From CS4-C045 sp964347545 (lineage in GTDB: Bacteria > Planctomycetota > Planctomycetia > Pirellulales > UBA7805), in assembly GCA_964347545.1 (NCBI GenBank), contig CAYFZZ010000181.1, forward strand, positions 1-21,917: a stretch of 21,917 bases of DNA. The letters run 5' to 3'. Made by a program: the position numbers and the translations under genes. Shown in pieces: positions 15,746-21,917 of this stretch; the first letter of the stretch is position 1; each line of letters opens with the position of its first letter. The notes beneath the pieces were generated by a model, which was not told the DNA's origin, searched no databases, and saw nothing but the letters and a program-made list of their open reading frames with translations.

Positions 15746-15845
15746 GATCGGCGGGCGGGGCGGGGTGATGGGGGGCACGCGTATCGTGGCCGATCCCGCT
15801 CGCCCGTGCAATCCCCACGGCAGGCCACCCCACCCTGACGATCGC

Positions 15846-16730
15846 TCAACTGCTGGCGCTGCGGTACGAACGAAGGGCCTGGTAGAAAATCCGCCGCGAG
15901 ACCCACAGGCTGGCCACCGTGGCCAGGCAGGCAAAGAGGGCCAGCGGCCACTGGCTGGCCTCCAGGGGCCAGGCCATGATCCGTGCCGGGATGTTCACCG
16001 CCAGCAGCACGGGGATCACGAACGAGAAGAACCACCGCAAGCCCCTCCCGATCGACCCGCGGCGACCCGGCCCGTCGTAGATCTCCATCGGATAACGCGA
16101 AAAATTCGTGATGTAGAACCAGAAGTTGTACAGCGATTGGTTGCGGCCCAGCCAGATGCTGGACGAGGCCAGAGCGATCATCAGGCTGTAGAGAATCAGG
16201 ACGCCGCAGGCGACGTAGAGGGGGTAGAGCACCAGTTGAGCGGGGAGGGGACGGAAACCTTCCGCAGCGTGCAGTTTCCAGAGCGCAAATCCCAAGAGGC
16301 CCAGGCCAAAGCCCGTATTGCCCAGGCCGGACCAGTGGACCTTGTGCAGGGAGACGAGGAATTGGGTGTCGATCGGCTTGAGCAGGGCAAAGTCCAGGTT
16401 GCCCGTGCGAATCAGTTCGCTGAACTCCTCCGCGTTGGGCATGAAAAAGGCCTGCACCAGGCTGTTGATCAAAATCGTCGTCGCGAAAAAGACAAAGAAC
16501 TGGTATTTGCCCCAACCCGTCTGCGCACCGATGGAATCGACGTAGGAGAAAATCAGGATGTAGAAACCCAGATTCATGAACATCCAGCCCATGGAAGAGA
16601 TCATTTCGATCACGAAATTCGAGCGGAAGGTCATGTCGCGGACGAGGCTGTTGCGAGCGAAGGTGAGGAACACGCGGAGGTAGTGCGGGTGCGCCCCAGC
16701 CGGGGCGGGGGAGGGGTGGGGATCTTGCAT
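15846..16730 (-). CDS. ABC-2 family exporter permease (second permease)
   Basis: The 294-residue membrane protein has about six helices and belongs to the paired permeases found with COG4586 ATPases (COG3694 type; the match is from memory). Typical stretches are RDMTFRSNFVIEMISSMGW, GWGKYQFFVFFATTILINSL, ELIRTGNLDFALLKPIDTQF and IWLGRNQSLYNFWFYITNFSRYPMEIY. The phrase GxLDxxLLKPID is shared with its partner permease. The start is ATG 16730, because GGAGGT lies 8 bases upstream; the longer frame to 16838 would run into the preceding gene. It is the third gene of the ATPase-permease-permease operon, 43 bp after the previous stop. The substrate is unknown. Confidence 0.88.
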   Translation of the reverse strand: MQDPHPSPAPAGAHPHYLRVFLTFARNSLVRDMTFRSNFVIEMISSMGWMFMNLGFYILIFSYVDSIGAQTGWGKYQFFVFFATTILINSLVQAFFMPNAEEFSELIRTGNLDFALLKPIDTQFLVSLHKVHWSGLGNTGFGLGLLGFALWKLHAAEGFRPLPAQLVLYPLYVACGVLILYSLMIALASSSIWLGRNQSLYNFWFYITNFSRYPMEIYDGPGRRGSIGRGLRWFFSFVIPVLLAVNIPARIMAWPLEASQWPLALFACLATVASLWVSRRIFYQALRSYRSASS

Positions 16731-16773
16731 GACGATGCACCTCCAGGATCGCGCCGGGGGGCCGGCGGCGAGC

Positions 16774-17586
16774 CTAACCTCCGTAACCGCTGTACCGCTG
16801 CACGCCCCGCTGGAAGGCGACCCGGCAGGCCAGGGCAAAAACGAGCACCCAGGCGGCCTGGATCCCCAGCCCGCGGACCAATTCCGCGCCCTGGACCTTG
16901 CCCAGCCACACCGCGGCCGGGAAATAGGCCAGGTACTTCAGCGGCAAGGCCTCCACCAGGGTGCTCCAGGGCGGCGGCAGCATGTCCAAAGGAAACATGT
17001 GACCGGAAAAGAAAAAGTTGAACAACATGTACACAAATAAGAGGGAACTGACCTCCAGAAACCAAAAGCCGATCAGCCCAATCGTCGCTTCCAGGAAAAA
17101 GCCCAGCGCGAACGCCATCAACAGCGAGGCGCCGAACGCGGCCAGCGTGCCCGTCTCCGGCAGGGGAGGGAAGTAGTGGCGACAGAGGTAGAAAACCAGC
17201 GCAAAAGGACCAATCGCCACGCCGTAATAAACCAGCTTGTGGGCCACGCGGTTCAGCAACAAAAAGCCGATCATGTCGATGGGCTGGATCAAGAACTTCT
17301 TGATCGTTCCTTCGCGGATCTCTCGAGCGATCCCGGAGGCCAGCCCCGGCATGCTGGAAAAAGCACGGGTGACCATGGTCAGCAGGTAGTAGGCGATAAA
17401 GTCATGGTAGCTGTAGCCCGCCACCGTCCCGGTCACCCCCGTAAAGATCGCTCCCCACAGAAAAATCTGAGTCACGATCGGCAAGAACCGCATCAGCGTC
17501 CCCAGCGCAAAATCTGCTCGGTATACCAGACGCTCCTCCAGACAGATCCGCAGGATGATCCACCAAGTTTGAGCGCGAGCGTACAT
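16774..17586 (-). CDS. ABC-2 family exporter permease (first permease)
   Basis: The 270-residue product has about six membrane helices and matches the COG4587-type partner permease. It includes YRADFALGTLMRFLPIVTQIFLW split by a short turn, SYHDFIAYYLLTMVTRAFSS, AREIREGTIKKFLIQPIDMIGF and FNFFFSGHMFPLDMLPP. The G-T-I-K-K-FLIQPID phrase corresponds to the LLKPID phrase of the second permease, as expected for a heterodimeric channel. ATG 17586 is used; the open frame to 17724 is only the His/Ser/Pro reading of a repeat tract. No ribosome binding site precedes the ATG; the upstream bases are pyrimidine-rich on the coding strand. It may depend on coupling to the ATPase gene across the 240-bp repeat spacer. 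Confidence 0.88.
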   Translation of the reverse strand: MYARAQTWWIILRICLEERLVYRADFALGTLMRFLPIVTQIFLWGAIFTGVTGTVAGYSYHDFIAYYLLTMVTRAFSSMPGLASGIAREIREGTIKKFLIQPIDMIGFLLLNRVAHKLVYYGVAIGPFALVFYLCRHYFPPLPETGTLAAFGASLLMAFALGFFLEATIGLIGFWFLEVSSLLFVYMLFNFFFSGHMFPLDMLPPPWSTLVEALPLKYLAYFPAAVWLGKVQGAELVRGLGIQAAWVLVFALACRVAFQRGVQRYSGYGG

Positions 17587-17597
17587 GGGGGGAGGAG

Positions 17598-17820
17598 TGA
17601 ATGGTGAAGAGTGAAGAGTGAATGGTAAGTGGTGCGTGATGAGTGGAGTGCGTGGTGAGTGAAGTGAGTGGTGGATGACGAATGGCGAATGATGACTGGC
17701 GATTGATGATTGCCGAATGACCAATGATACCTTGCGGCGCTACCAGGTTGAGTGACGAGCCGTCCCGGCGGGCTGGGACGGCCAGTTCCATCCTTATCCG
17801 TCACCACTCACCACTCACTC
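17598..17820. repeat. Degenerate GAGTGGTGAGTGAATGG word repeat with inverted copy
   Basis: From 17598 to about 17722 the plus strand is a run of words such as GTGAATGGT, GAGTGG, GTGAGTG and GAATGATGA. At 17801-17820 the complementary word CACCACTCAC occurs twice (17802-17811 and 17809-17818). GTGAGTGGTG at 17664-17673 is an exact 10-bp inverted match, so the RNA between the ATPase and permease cistrons could fold. Coding signal is absent. The function is unknown. Confidence 0.7.
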
Positions 17821-17826
17821 CTCCGT

Positions 17827-18852
17827 CTACGAATTCGCGGCGGGGACGACTGCTTTCGGGGGCGGTTCGGCGTTATGTTGAGCCAGGGAAAACATCTCGG
17901 CAATCACCTCTTCCAGCGGAGGATCTTCCACGCTGACGTCCTCGACCGCATGCGCGTGCAGGAGCGCAGCCAGGGCCTCGGTCACCACATGCTTGGCGAT
18001 CCTCAACCGAGCCTTAGGGGGCAACGTGTCGATGACTTCCCCATAGCGACCGAGGTCTGCGGGCATGGCGTCGTCGGCAAACTGCAGCGTCACCACCTTG
18101 TGCCCGCTGAACTGATCCACAATCCCGCTCAACGAACCGTCGTACATGATCTGGCCTTGAGCGATAATGACGACACGGCGGCAGAGCGCCGCCACGTCTT
18201 TCATGTAGTGGCTGGTCAGCAAAATCGTGATCCGCCGCAGTTCCTGGTAGTAGCGGAGGAATTTTTGGATGTTATGTTGAGCGACCACGTCGAGCCCGAT
18301 GGTGGGTTCGTCCAGGAAGAGCACTTCCGGGGAATGCAGCAGGGCCGCAATCAGCTCCATCTTCATGCGTTCCCCCAACGACAGCTCGCGGACCGGCTGG
18401 GACAGCAGGTTGCGCACCCCCAACAGCTCTACCAACTCGTCCCGCGATCGCTCGAACTCGCCCGGATCAATGCGATAGATGTGCTGGTGCAGGCGGAACG
18501 ATTCGGCGGCCGGCAGGTCCCACCACAACTGATTTTTCTGGCCCATCACCAGGGCAAACCGGCGGCGGTAGGCGTTTTCCCGCAGCCAGGGGACGTGTCC
18601 CATCACGCGGGCCGAACCGCTGGTGGGGTTGATCACCCCACTCAACAATTTCAACGTCGTCGTCTTCCCCGCTCCGTTGGGGCCCAGAAAGGCCACAAAT
18701 TCTCCCTGGTGGACCTGCAGATCGATGCCGCGGACCGCCTCCACCTGGCGGTAACTGCGGGTGAAGAGCCCGCGGATCGAGGCCATCAGGCCCTCGTGCT
18801 TGCGATACACGCGGTACGTCTTGGTCAACTGCTCGATTTCAATAATCGCCAT
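17827..18852 (-). CDS. ABC exporter ATPase (COG4586 type)
   Basis: The 341-residue ATPase shows Walker A GPNGAGKTT (57-65), the family-specific Q-loop phrase VMGQKNQLWWDLPAAES, the signature LSLGERMKMELIAALL and Walker B VLFLDEPTIGLD. The switch His is in LLTSHYMKDVAALC. The signature LSLGERM replaces LSGGQ, as is usual for this group of ABC-2 exporters. It has an N-terminal extension (YRKHEGLMASIRGLFTRSYR) before the core and a C-terminal domain of about 100 residues. It is first in an operon with two permeases. The three together form a complete exporter for an unknown substrate; relatives are described as multidrug- or polysaccharide-type, but the sequence does not settle this. Confidence 0.92.
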   Translation of the reverse strand: MAIIEIEQLTKTYRVYRKHEGLMASIRGLFTRSYRQVEAVRGIDLQVHQGEFVAFLGPNGAGKTTTLKLLSGVINPTSGSARVMGHVPWLRENAYRRRFALVMGQKNQLWWDLPAAESFRLHQHIYRIDPGEFERSRDELVELLGVRNLLSQPVRELSLGERMKMELIAALLHSPEVLFLDEPTIGLDVVAQHNIQKFLRYYQELRRITILLTSHYMKDVAALCRRVVIIAQGQIMYDGSLSGIVDQFSGHKVVTLQFADDAMPADLGRYGEVIDTLPPKARLRIAKHVVTEALAALLHAHAVEDVSVEDPPLEEVIAEMFSLAQHNAEPPPKAVVPAANS

Positions 18853-18862
18853 GCTGGACCCG

Positions 18863-18868
18863 ATTATA
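18863..18868 (-). promoter_or_regulatory. Possible -10 box of the ABC exporter operon
   Basis: A perfect TATAAT on the minus strand ends 10 bases before the ATG of the ATPase gene. If used, transcription would begin about 3-5 bases before the start codon, giving an almost leaderless mRNA, which fits the lack of a ribosome binding site. No -35 match is present at 16-18 bases, so the call is weak. Confidence 0.3.
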
Positions 18869-18971
18869 AATCAGCCGCGGGGCACGGCCTAGCAGACCGG
18901 CCAATTTGCCTGCCCCGGGGTCGTTTCCCGCGGCGACAACCCCGCGTTTGCCCGCCGGATCGCTGTTCGCG

Positions 18972-19000
18972 TTGTCGCAATTTTTGCCTTGCGGTATAAT
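18972..19000 (+). promoter_or_regulatory. Promoter upstream of ispF
   Basis: TTGTCG (18972-18977) and a perfect TATAAT (18995-19000) are separated by exactly 17 bases. Transcription would begin near 19007, and the purine-rich AGGAGGAGGGAG (19016-19027) lies between this and the TTG start of ispF at 19041. It is the best promoter in the window and probably also serves cysS and ruvC. Confidence 0.6.
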
Positions 19001-19040
19001 CCCCCACCTGTCCGTAGGAGGAGGGAGAAAGACGAGTTCC

Positions 19041-19514
19041 TTGCGCGTTGGAATCGGACACGATACGCATCGGCTGGCCGCCGGCGGGCCGCTGCGGCTG
19101 GGCGGCGTGGACATACCACACGACCACCAGCTGGTCGGACACAGCGATGCCGATGTGCTGTTGCATGCCGTGACCGACGCCATCCTGGGCGCCGCGGCGC
19201 TGGGGGATATCGGGCAACTGTACCCCGATACCGATCCGGCTCAACGGGGCCGCGATTCGGCCGAAATTCTGGCCGAAGTCGTCGCTGAGGTGCAGCAGGC
19301 CGGTTACCAGGTCGTGAACGTGGACTGCATCGTGTTTGCGGAACGACCTCGACTGACCCCCTACCAGCCCGCCATCCAACGCCGCCTGGCGGAACTGTTG
19401 CAGGTCCCCCCCTCCGCGGTCGGCGTCAAGGCCAAGACAGGAGAGGGGGTGGGTGAAATTGGCCGCCAAGAGGCCATCGCTGCCCAATGCGTGGTCCTGA
19501 TCGGCCACGATTGA
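19041..19514 (+). CDS. ispF: 2-C-methyl-D-erythritol 2,4-cyclodiphosphate synthase
   Basis: IspF makes the cyclic diphosphate in the methylerythritol phosphate route to isoprenoid precursors. The 157-residue length is that of the family. Zinc ligands are Asp8 and His10 (VGIGHDTHRL) and His42 (HSDADVLLHAVTDAILGAAALGDIG); the motif KAKTGEGVGEIGRQEAIAAQ closes the protein. The start is TTG 19041: the first codons LRVGIGHD match the usual MRVGIGYD, and AGGAGGAGGGAG lies 13 bases or more upstream. The longer frame to 18906 crosses a promoter, so it is rejected. It leads an apparent operon with cysS (112 bp later) and ruvC. Confidence 0.95.
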   Translation: MRVGIGHDTHRLAAGGPLRLGGVDIPHDHQLVGHSDADVLLHAVTDAILGAAALGDIGQLYPDTDPAQRGRDSAEILAEVVAEVQQAGYQVVNVDCIVFAERPRLTPYQPAIQRRLAELLQVPPSAVGVKAKTGEGVGEIGRQEAIAAQCVVLIGHD

Positions 19515-19626
19515 TGAAAAGGGGGGATCCCGCTGGCCGGCCGAGATATCAAACAGCGACGTACCGAACCAAAGCGACGTGCGGACAAAAAGAGCGAGGC
19601 ATCGAAAAGATAGTGAGGTGGAGACG

Positions 19627-21390
19627 ATGAGCACGGCTGCGACCAACGTCCCAACGGCAAAGCCGCCCACGGTGACGGCGAACCTGCAGATCTACAACAC
19701 GCTGACGCGAAAGAAGGAACCCCTGGACCCGGTCACCCCCGGCCAGGTCGGGATCTATCTCTGCGGGCCCACCGTCTACGACAAGGCACATATCGGCCAC
19801 ATGGTGGGACCCGTCATCTTTGACGCCATCAAACGGTACCTGACCTACTGTGGCTACCAGGTAATCTGGGTCGTCAATATCACGGATGTCGACGACAAGC
19901 TGATCCAGAAGGCCAACCAGCGGGGAATCTCCATGGCGGAGGTGGCCGCCGAGAACACGGAGGATTACCTGGCCAACCTGGCCGGAATGGGCGTTGACGG
20001 TATCGACCATATGCCCACGGCGACCGACAGCATGCCGGACATCATCGCTTTTACCCAGGCGCTGATCGACAAGGGGTTCGCCTACGAGGCGGACGGTGAT
20101 GTGTTCTTTGATGTGACCCGGGACCCCGCCTACGGCAAGCTGACCAACCGCACGCTGGACGACCTGCAGGGCGCTGGGGGCGAGGCAGCCGCCAAGAAAC
20201 GATCCCCCGCCGACTTCGCCTTGTGGAAGGCGGCCAAGCCGGGGGAACCGGCTTGGGACAGCCCCTGGGGTCCCGGCCGACCCGGCTGGCATATCGAGTG
20301 TTCGGCGATGAGCCGCAAGATTCTGGGCGAATCGTTCGATATCCACGGCGGTGGCCTGGACCTGATCTTTCCCCATCACGAAAACGAGATCGCTCAGAGC
20401 GAGTGTTGCCACGGCAAGCCCATGGCCAAGTTCTGGATGCACAACGGCTTGCTGCGGGCCTCGGCCAGCGCCGGTAAGGTCGGGGGACGGGGGCAGCGGG
20501 AGGGAGAGCCGACGGAGGCGAGCCAGAAAATGAGCCGTTCGCAAGGGGCCGGCGGGCTGGCCGAACTGATCGCCCGCCAGGGTGGCGAGCGGATCCGCTT
20601 CTTTCTGCTCCGCACCCACTACCGCAGCACCGTGCTGTTCAACGAAGAGGCCGTGGCCGAAGCGGGACAGGCCCTGGAGACCTTTTACCGCTTCTTCAAA
20701 CGCCTGCAACGCGTCAGCGGCGAAGACTTTTACCAGCTGGACGCCCCGCATCAGCGGCAAGCCGGAGCGTTTGAACCGGGCGACGATCCCACCCTCCAGG
20801 CCGTGGCCCAGGCCCGCCAGCGATTCCTGCAGGCCATGGACGACGACTTCAATACGGGCGGGGCGATCGGCGATCTGTTCGAATTGGCCCGCACGCTGAA
20901 CCGCTATGTGGAAGACCAACAACTGGAAGATGCGGACCACCGCCAACCGCCCAAACTGGCCGTGCTGCGGCAGGGGGCGGCCACCCTGCGGGAGCTGAGC
21001 GGCACGTTGGGGCTGTTCCTCCAGCCCCCGCAAACGCTACCTACAGCGGACAGCGCCCTGTTGGATGCGGTGATGGATTTGGTGATTGAACTGCGAGCCG
21101 CCGCTCGACAGAACAAGGACTTTGGGACGGCCGATCGTATTCGCGACGCGATGAGCCCGCTGGGGATCCTCCTGGAAGACCGAGCCGACGGCACGGATTG
21201 GAGTCACGACGCCACCGGGCAAGACGCGCCGCTGGACGGCCTGCTGCAGCTGCTGATCGAATTGCGGGCCCAGGCCCGCACCGGTAAGGATTTCACCACG
21301 GCCGATCGCATTCGCGATGCCCTGGCCGCCGCCGGCGTGACCCTCGAGGATCGCCCGGATGGCACCGACTGGACGCTGGGCCAGGCCTGA
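19627..21390 (+). CDS. cysS: Cysteinyl-tRNA synthetase with duplicated C-terminal module
   Basis: The 587-residue enzyme activates cysteine with ATP and loads tRNA-Cys. The Rossmann-fold domain shows YLCGPTVYDKAHIGH with zinc ligand Cys46 and the HIGH motif 55-58, WHIECSAM (Cys225), FPHHENEIAQSE (His250, Glu254), and KMSRS at 301-305. HNG and KMSRS are 26 residues apart, about 19 more than usual. After the DALR anticodon region (FNTGGAIGDLFELART) the tail helix module occurs twice, at 21058-21201 and 21232-21372, with about 31 of 47 residues identical. E. coli CysRS has one such module and is about 460 residues long. ATG 19627 is used because AGGTGGA lies just upstream and residues before it look untranslated. 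It follows ispF and precedes ruvC by 23 bp. Confidence 0.95.
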   Translation: MSTAATNVPTAKPPTVTANLQIYNTLTRKKEPLDPVTPGQVGIYLCGPTVYDKAHIGHMVGPVIFDAIKRYLTYCGYQVIWVVNITDVDDKLIQKANQRGISMAEVAAENTEDYLANLAGMGVDGIDHMPTATDSMPDIIAFTQALIDKGFAYEADGDVFFDVTRDPAYGKLTNRTLDDLQGAGGEAAAKKRSPADFALWKAAKPGEPAWDSPWGPGRPGWHIECSAMSRKILGESFDIHGGGLDLIFPHHENEIAQSECCHGKPMAKFWMHNGLLRASASAGKVGGRGQREGEPTEASQKMSRSQGAGGLAELIARQGGERIRFFLLRTHYRSTVLFNEEAVAEAGQALETFYRFFKRLQRVSGEDFYQLDAPHQRQAGAFEPGDDPTLQAVAQARQRFLQAMDDDFNTGGAIGDLFELARTLNRYVEDQQLEDADHRQPPKLAVLRQGAATLRELSGTLGLFLQPPQTLPTADSALLDAVMDLVIELRAAARQNKDFGTADRIRDAMSPLGILLEDRADGTDWSHDATGQDAPLDGLLQLLIELRAQARTGKDFTTADRIRDALAAAGVTLEDRPDGTDWTLGQA

Positions 21391-21413
21391 ACCGACCAGG
21401 GAAACCTCGCGGC

Positions 21414-21917
21414 ATGACACGCATCTTGGGAGTCGATCCGGGATTGAACGTGACGGGCTACGGGGTGCTGGAAGCCAACTCCGGCCGCCTGACACTGTGC
21501 GAAGGCGGGGTGGTGCGGGGCCAGCGGGGGGGCAGTTTGTATGACCGGATCCAGCAGATCCATGAAGGGATCGCCGAAGTGATCGCCAGCTTGCAGCCCC
21601 AGGTGATGGCGCTGGAAGAGCTGTATAGCCACTACCAGCGACCCCGTACCTCGATCCTCATGGGCCACGCCCGAGGTGTGATCTGCCTGGCCGCCAGCCA
21701 GGCGGGGCTGGCCACCCACAGCTATGCCGCCACGCAAGTCAAAAAAATTCTGACCGGCAACGGCCGAGCCCCCAAATACCAGATGCAGGCCGCGATCCAA
21801 CGGGAACTGGGGCTGTCCCAGGCCCCCGAACCGGCCGACGTGGCCGATGCTCTGGCCATCGCCTTGTACCATCACTATTGGAGCCGCGAGTCACGCATGA
21901 TCACGAAAATCTCCGGC
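21414..21917 (+). CDS. ruvC: Holliday junction resolvase RuvC, reading in frame into RuvA (partial)
   Basis: RuvC cuts Holliday junctions after RuvAB branch migration. The four acidic catalytic residues are present: Asp8 (LGVDPGLN), Glu68 (ALEELY), and Asp142 and Asp145 (ADVADALAIA). The frame has no stop through codon 161, where RuvC would be expected to end, and continues in the same frame into MITKISG, the normal first residues of RuvA (ATG 21897). This implies a RuvC-RuvA fusion or an indel in the last 50 bases, since all catalytic motifs share one frame. The start ATG is set by the conserved RILGVDPG. It lies 23 bp after cysS. The remainder is beyond the window. Confidence 0.93.
   Translation, partial: MTRILGVDPGLNVTGYGVLEANSGRLTLCEGGVVRGQRGGSLYDRIQQIHEGIAEVIASLQPQVMALEELYSHYQRPRTSILMGHARGVICLAASQAGLATHSYAATQVKKILTGNGRAPKYQMQAAIQRELGLSQAPEPADVADALAIALYHHYWSRESRMITKISG
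21897..21917 (+). CDS. ruvA: Start of RuvA (partial, cut by window edge)
   Basis: The last seven codons read MITKISG, the conserved start of the RuvA OB-fold domain. They are in frame with ruvC and no stop separates them. The ATG could also be used as an internal start, but the nearest purine-rich site (GGAG at 21880-21883) is 13 bases away. An ATGA overlap is present, but its TGA is in a different frame from RuvC. The call rests on seven residues plus the usual ruvC-ruvA gene order. Confidence 0.55.

Noticed and set aside
17587..17724. N-terminal extension of the first ABC permease
   Set aside because: The 46 extra residues are a His/Ser/Pro translation of the degenerate repeat, and the family starts at MYARAQTWW.
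19549..21033. 494-codon open frame on the minus strand opposite cysS
   Set aside because: It lies antisense to a strongly conserved synthetase and has no domain signal.

Overview
The window is GC-rich bacterial chromosome from a diderm (Gram-negative type) organism. I infer a member of the Planctomycetes, probably of the Pirellulales type. The reasons are the combination of a TatC with a large periplasmic insertion, a PEGA-domain protein, an MCE/Mla lipid transporter, an EboC/EboF-type pair and word-like degenerate intergenic repeats. No 16S gene or phylogenetic marker search is available, so the assignment is an inference.

Layout. 1-1215 (minus) is the N-terminal 405 codons of a membrane sensor histidine kinase cut by the window edge. 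1216-1926 is a 711-bp non-coding stretch packed with different repeat types. 1927-4399 (minus) encodes a membrane-anchored PP2C phosphatase followed by an LptF/LptG permease. 4678-5265 (plus) is a PEGA-domain protein. 5275-8276 (minus) is an mlaE-mlaF-mlaD-like lipid transporter operon. 8492-9463 (minus) is a class I mannose-6-phosphate isomerase. 9763-10812 (plus) is tatC. 10838-12175 (minus) is an EboF-like phosphodiesterase. 12594-13685 (plus) is a CNNM/CorC-type CBS membrane protein. 13934-15745 (minus) is an EboC-like UbiA prenyltransferase with a TIM-barrel sugar isomerase. 15846-18852 (minus) is a three-gene ABC-2 exporter (ATPase and two permeases). 19041-21917 (plus) is ispF, cysS and ruvC, the last running in frame into the start of ruvA.

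How the genes fit together. Much of the window concerns the cell envelope: lipid trafficking (Mla-like MCE system, LptF/G), folded-protein export (TatC), an ABC-2 exporter, and an Ebo-like group (UbiA prenyltransferase, TIM-barrel enzyme, phosphodiesterase). The Ebo group is linked elsewhere to moving a lipid- or isoprenoid-related precursor to the periplasm. The right end is housekeeping: isoprenoid synthesis (IspF), Cys-tRNA charging and Holliday junction resolution.

The strongest unusual points are the stop-free in-frame junction between ruvC and ruvA, the duplicated C-terminal module and KMSKS-proximal insertion in CysS, the partial ebo-type gene set, and the mosaic of repeat families in the intergenic DNA, including a REPIN-like inverted repeat. 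I did not find a clearly new multi-gene defence or mobile system, and saw no rRNA, tRNA, CRISPR array or insertion sequence.
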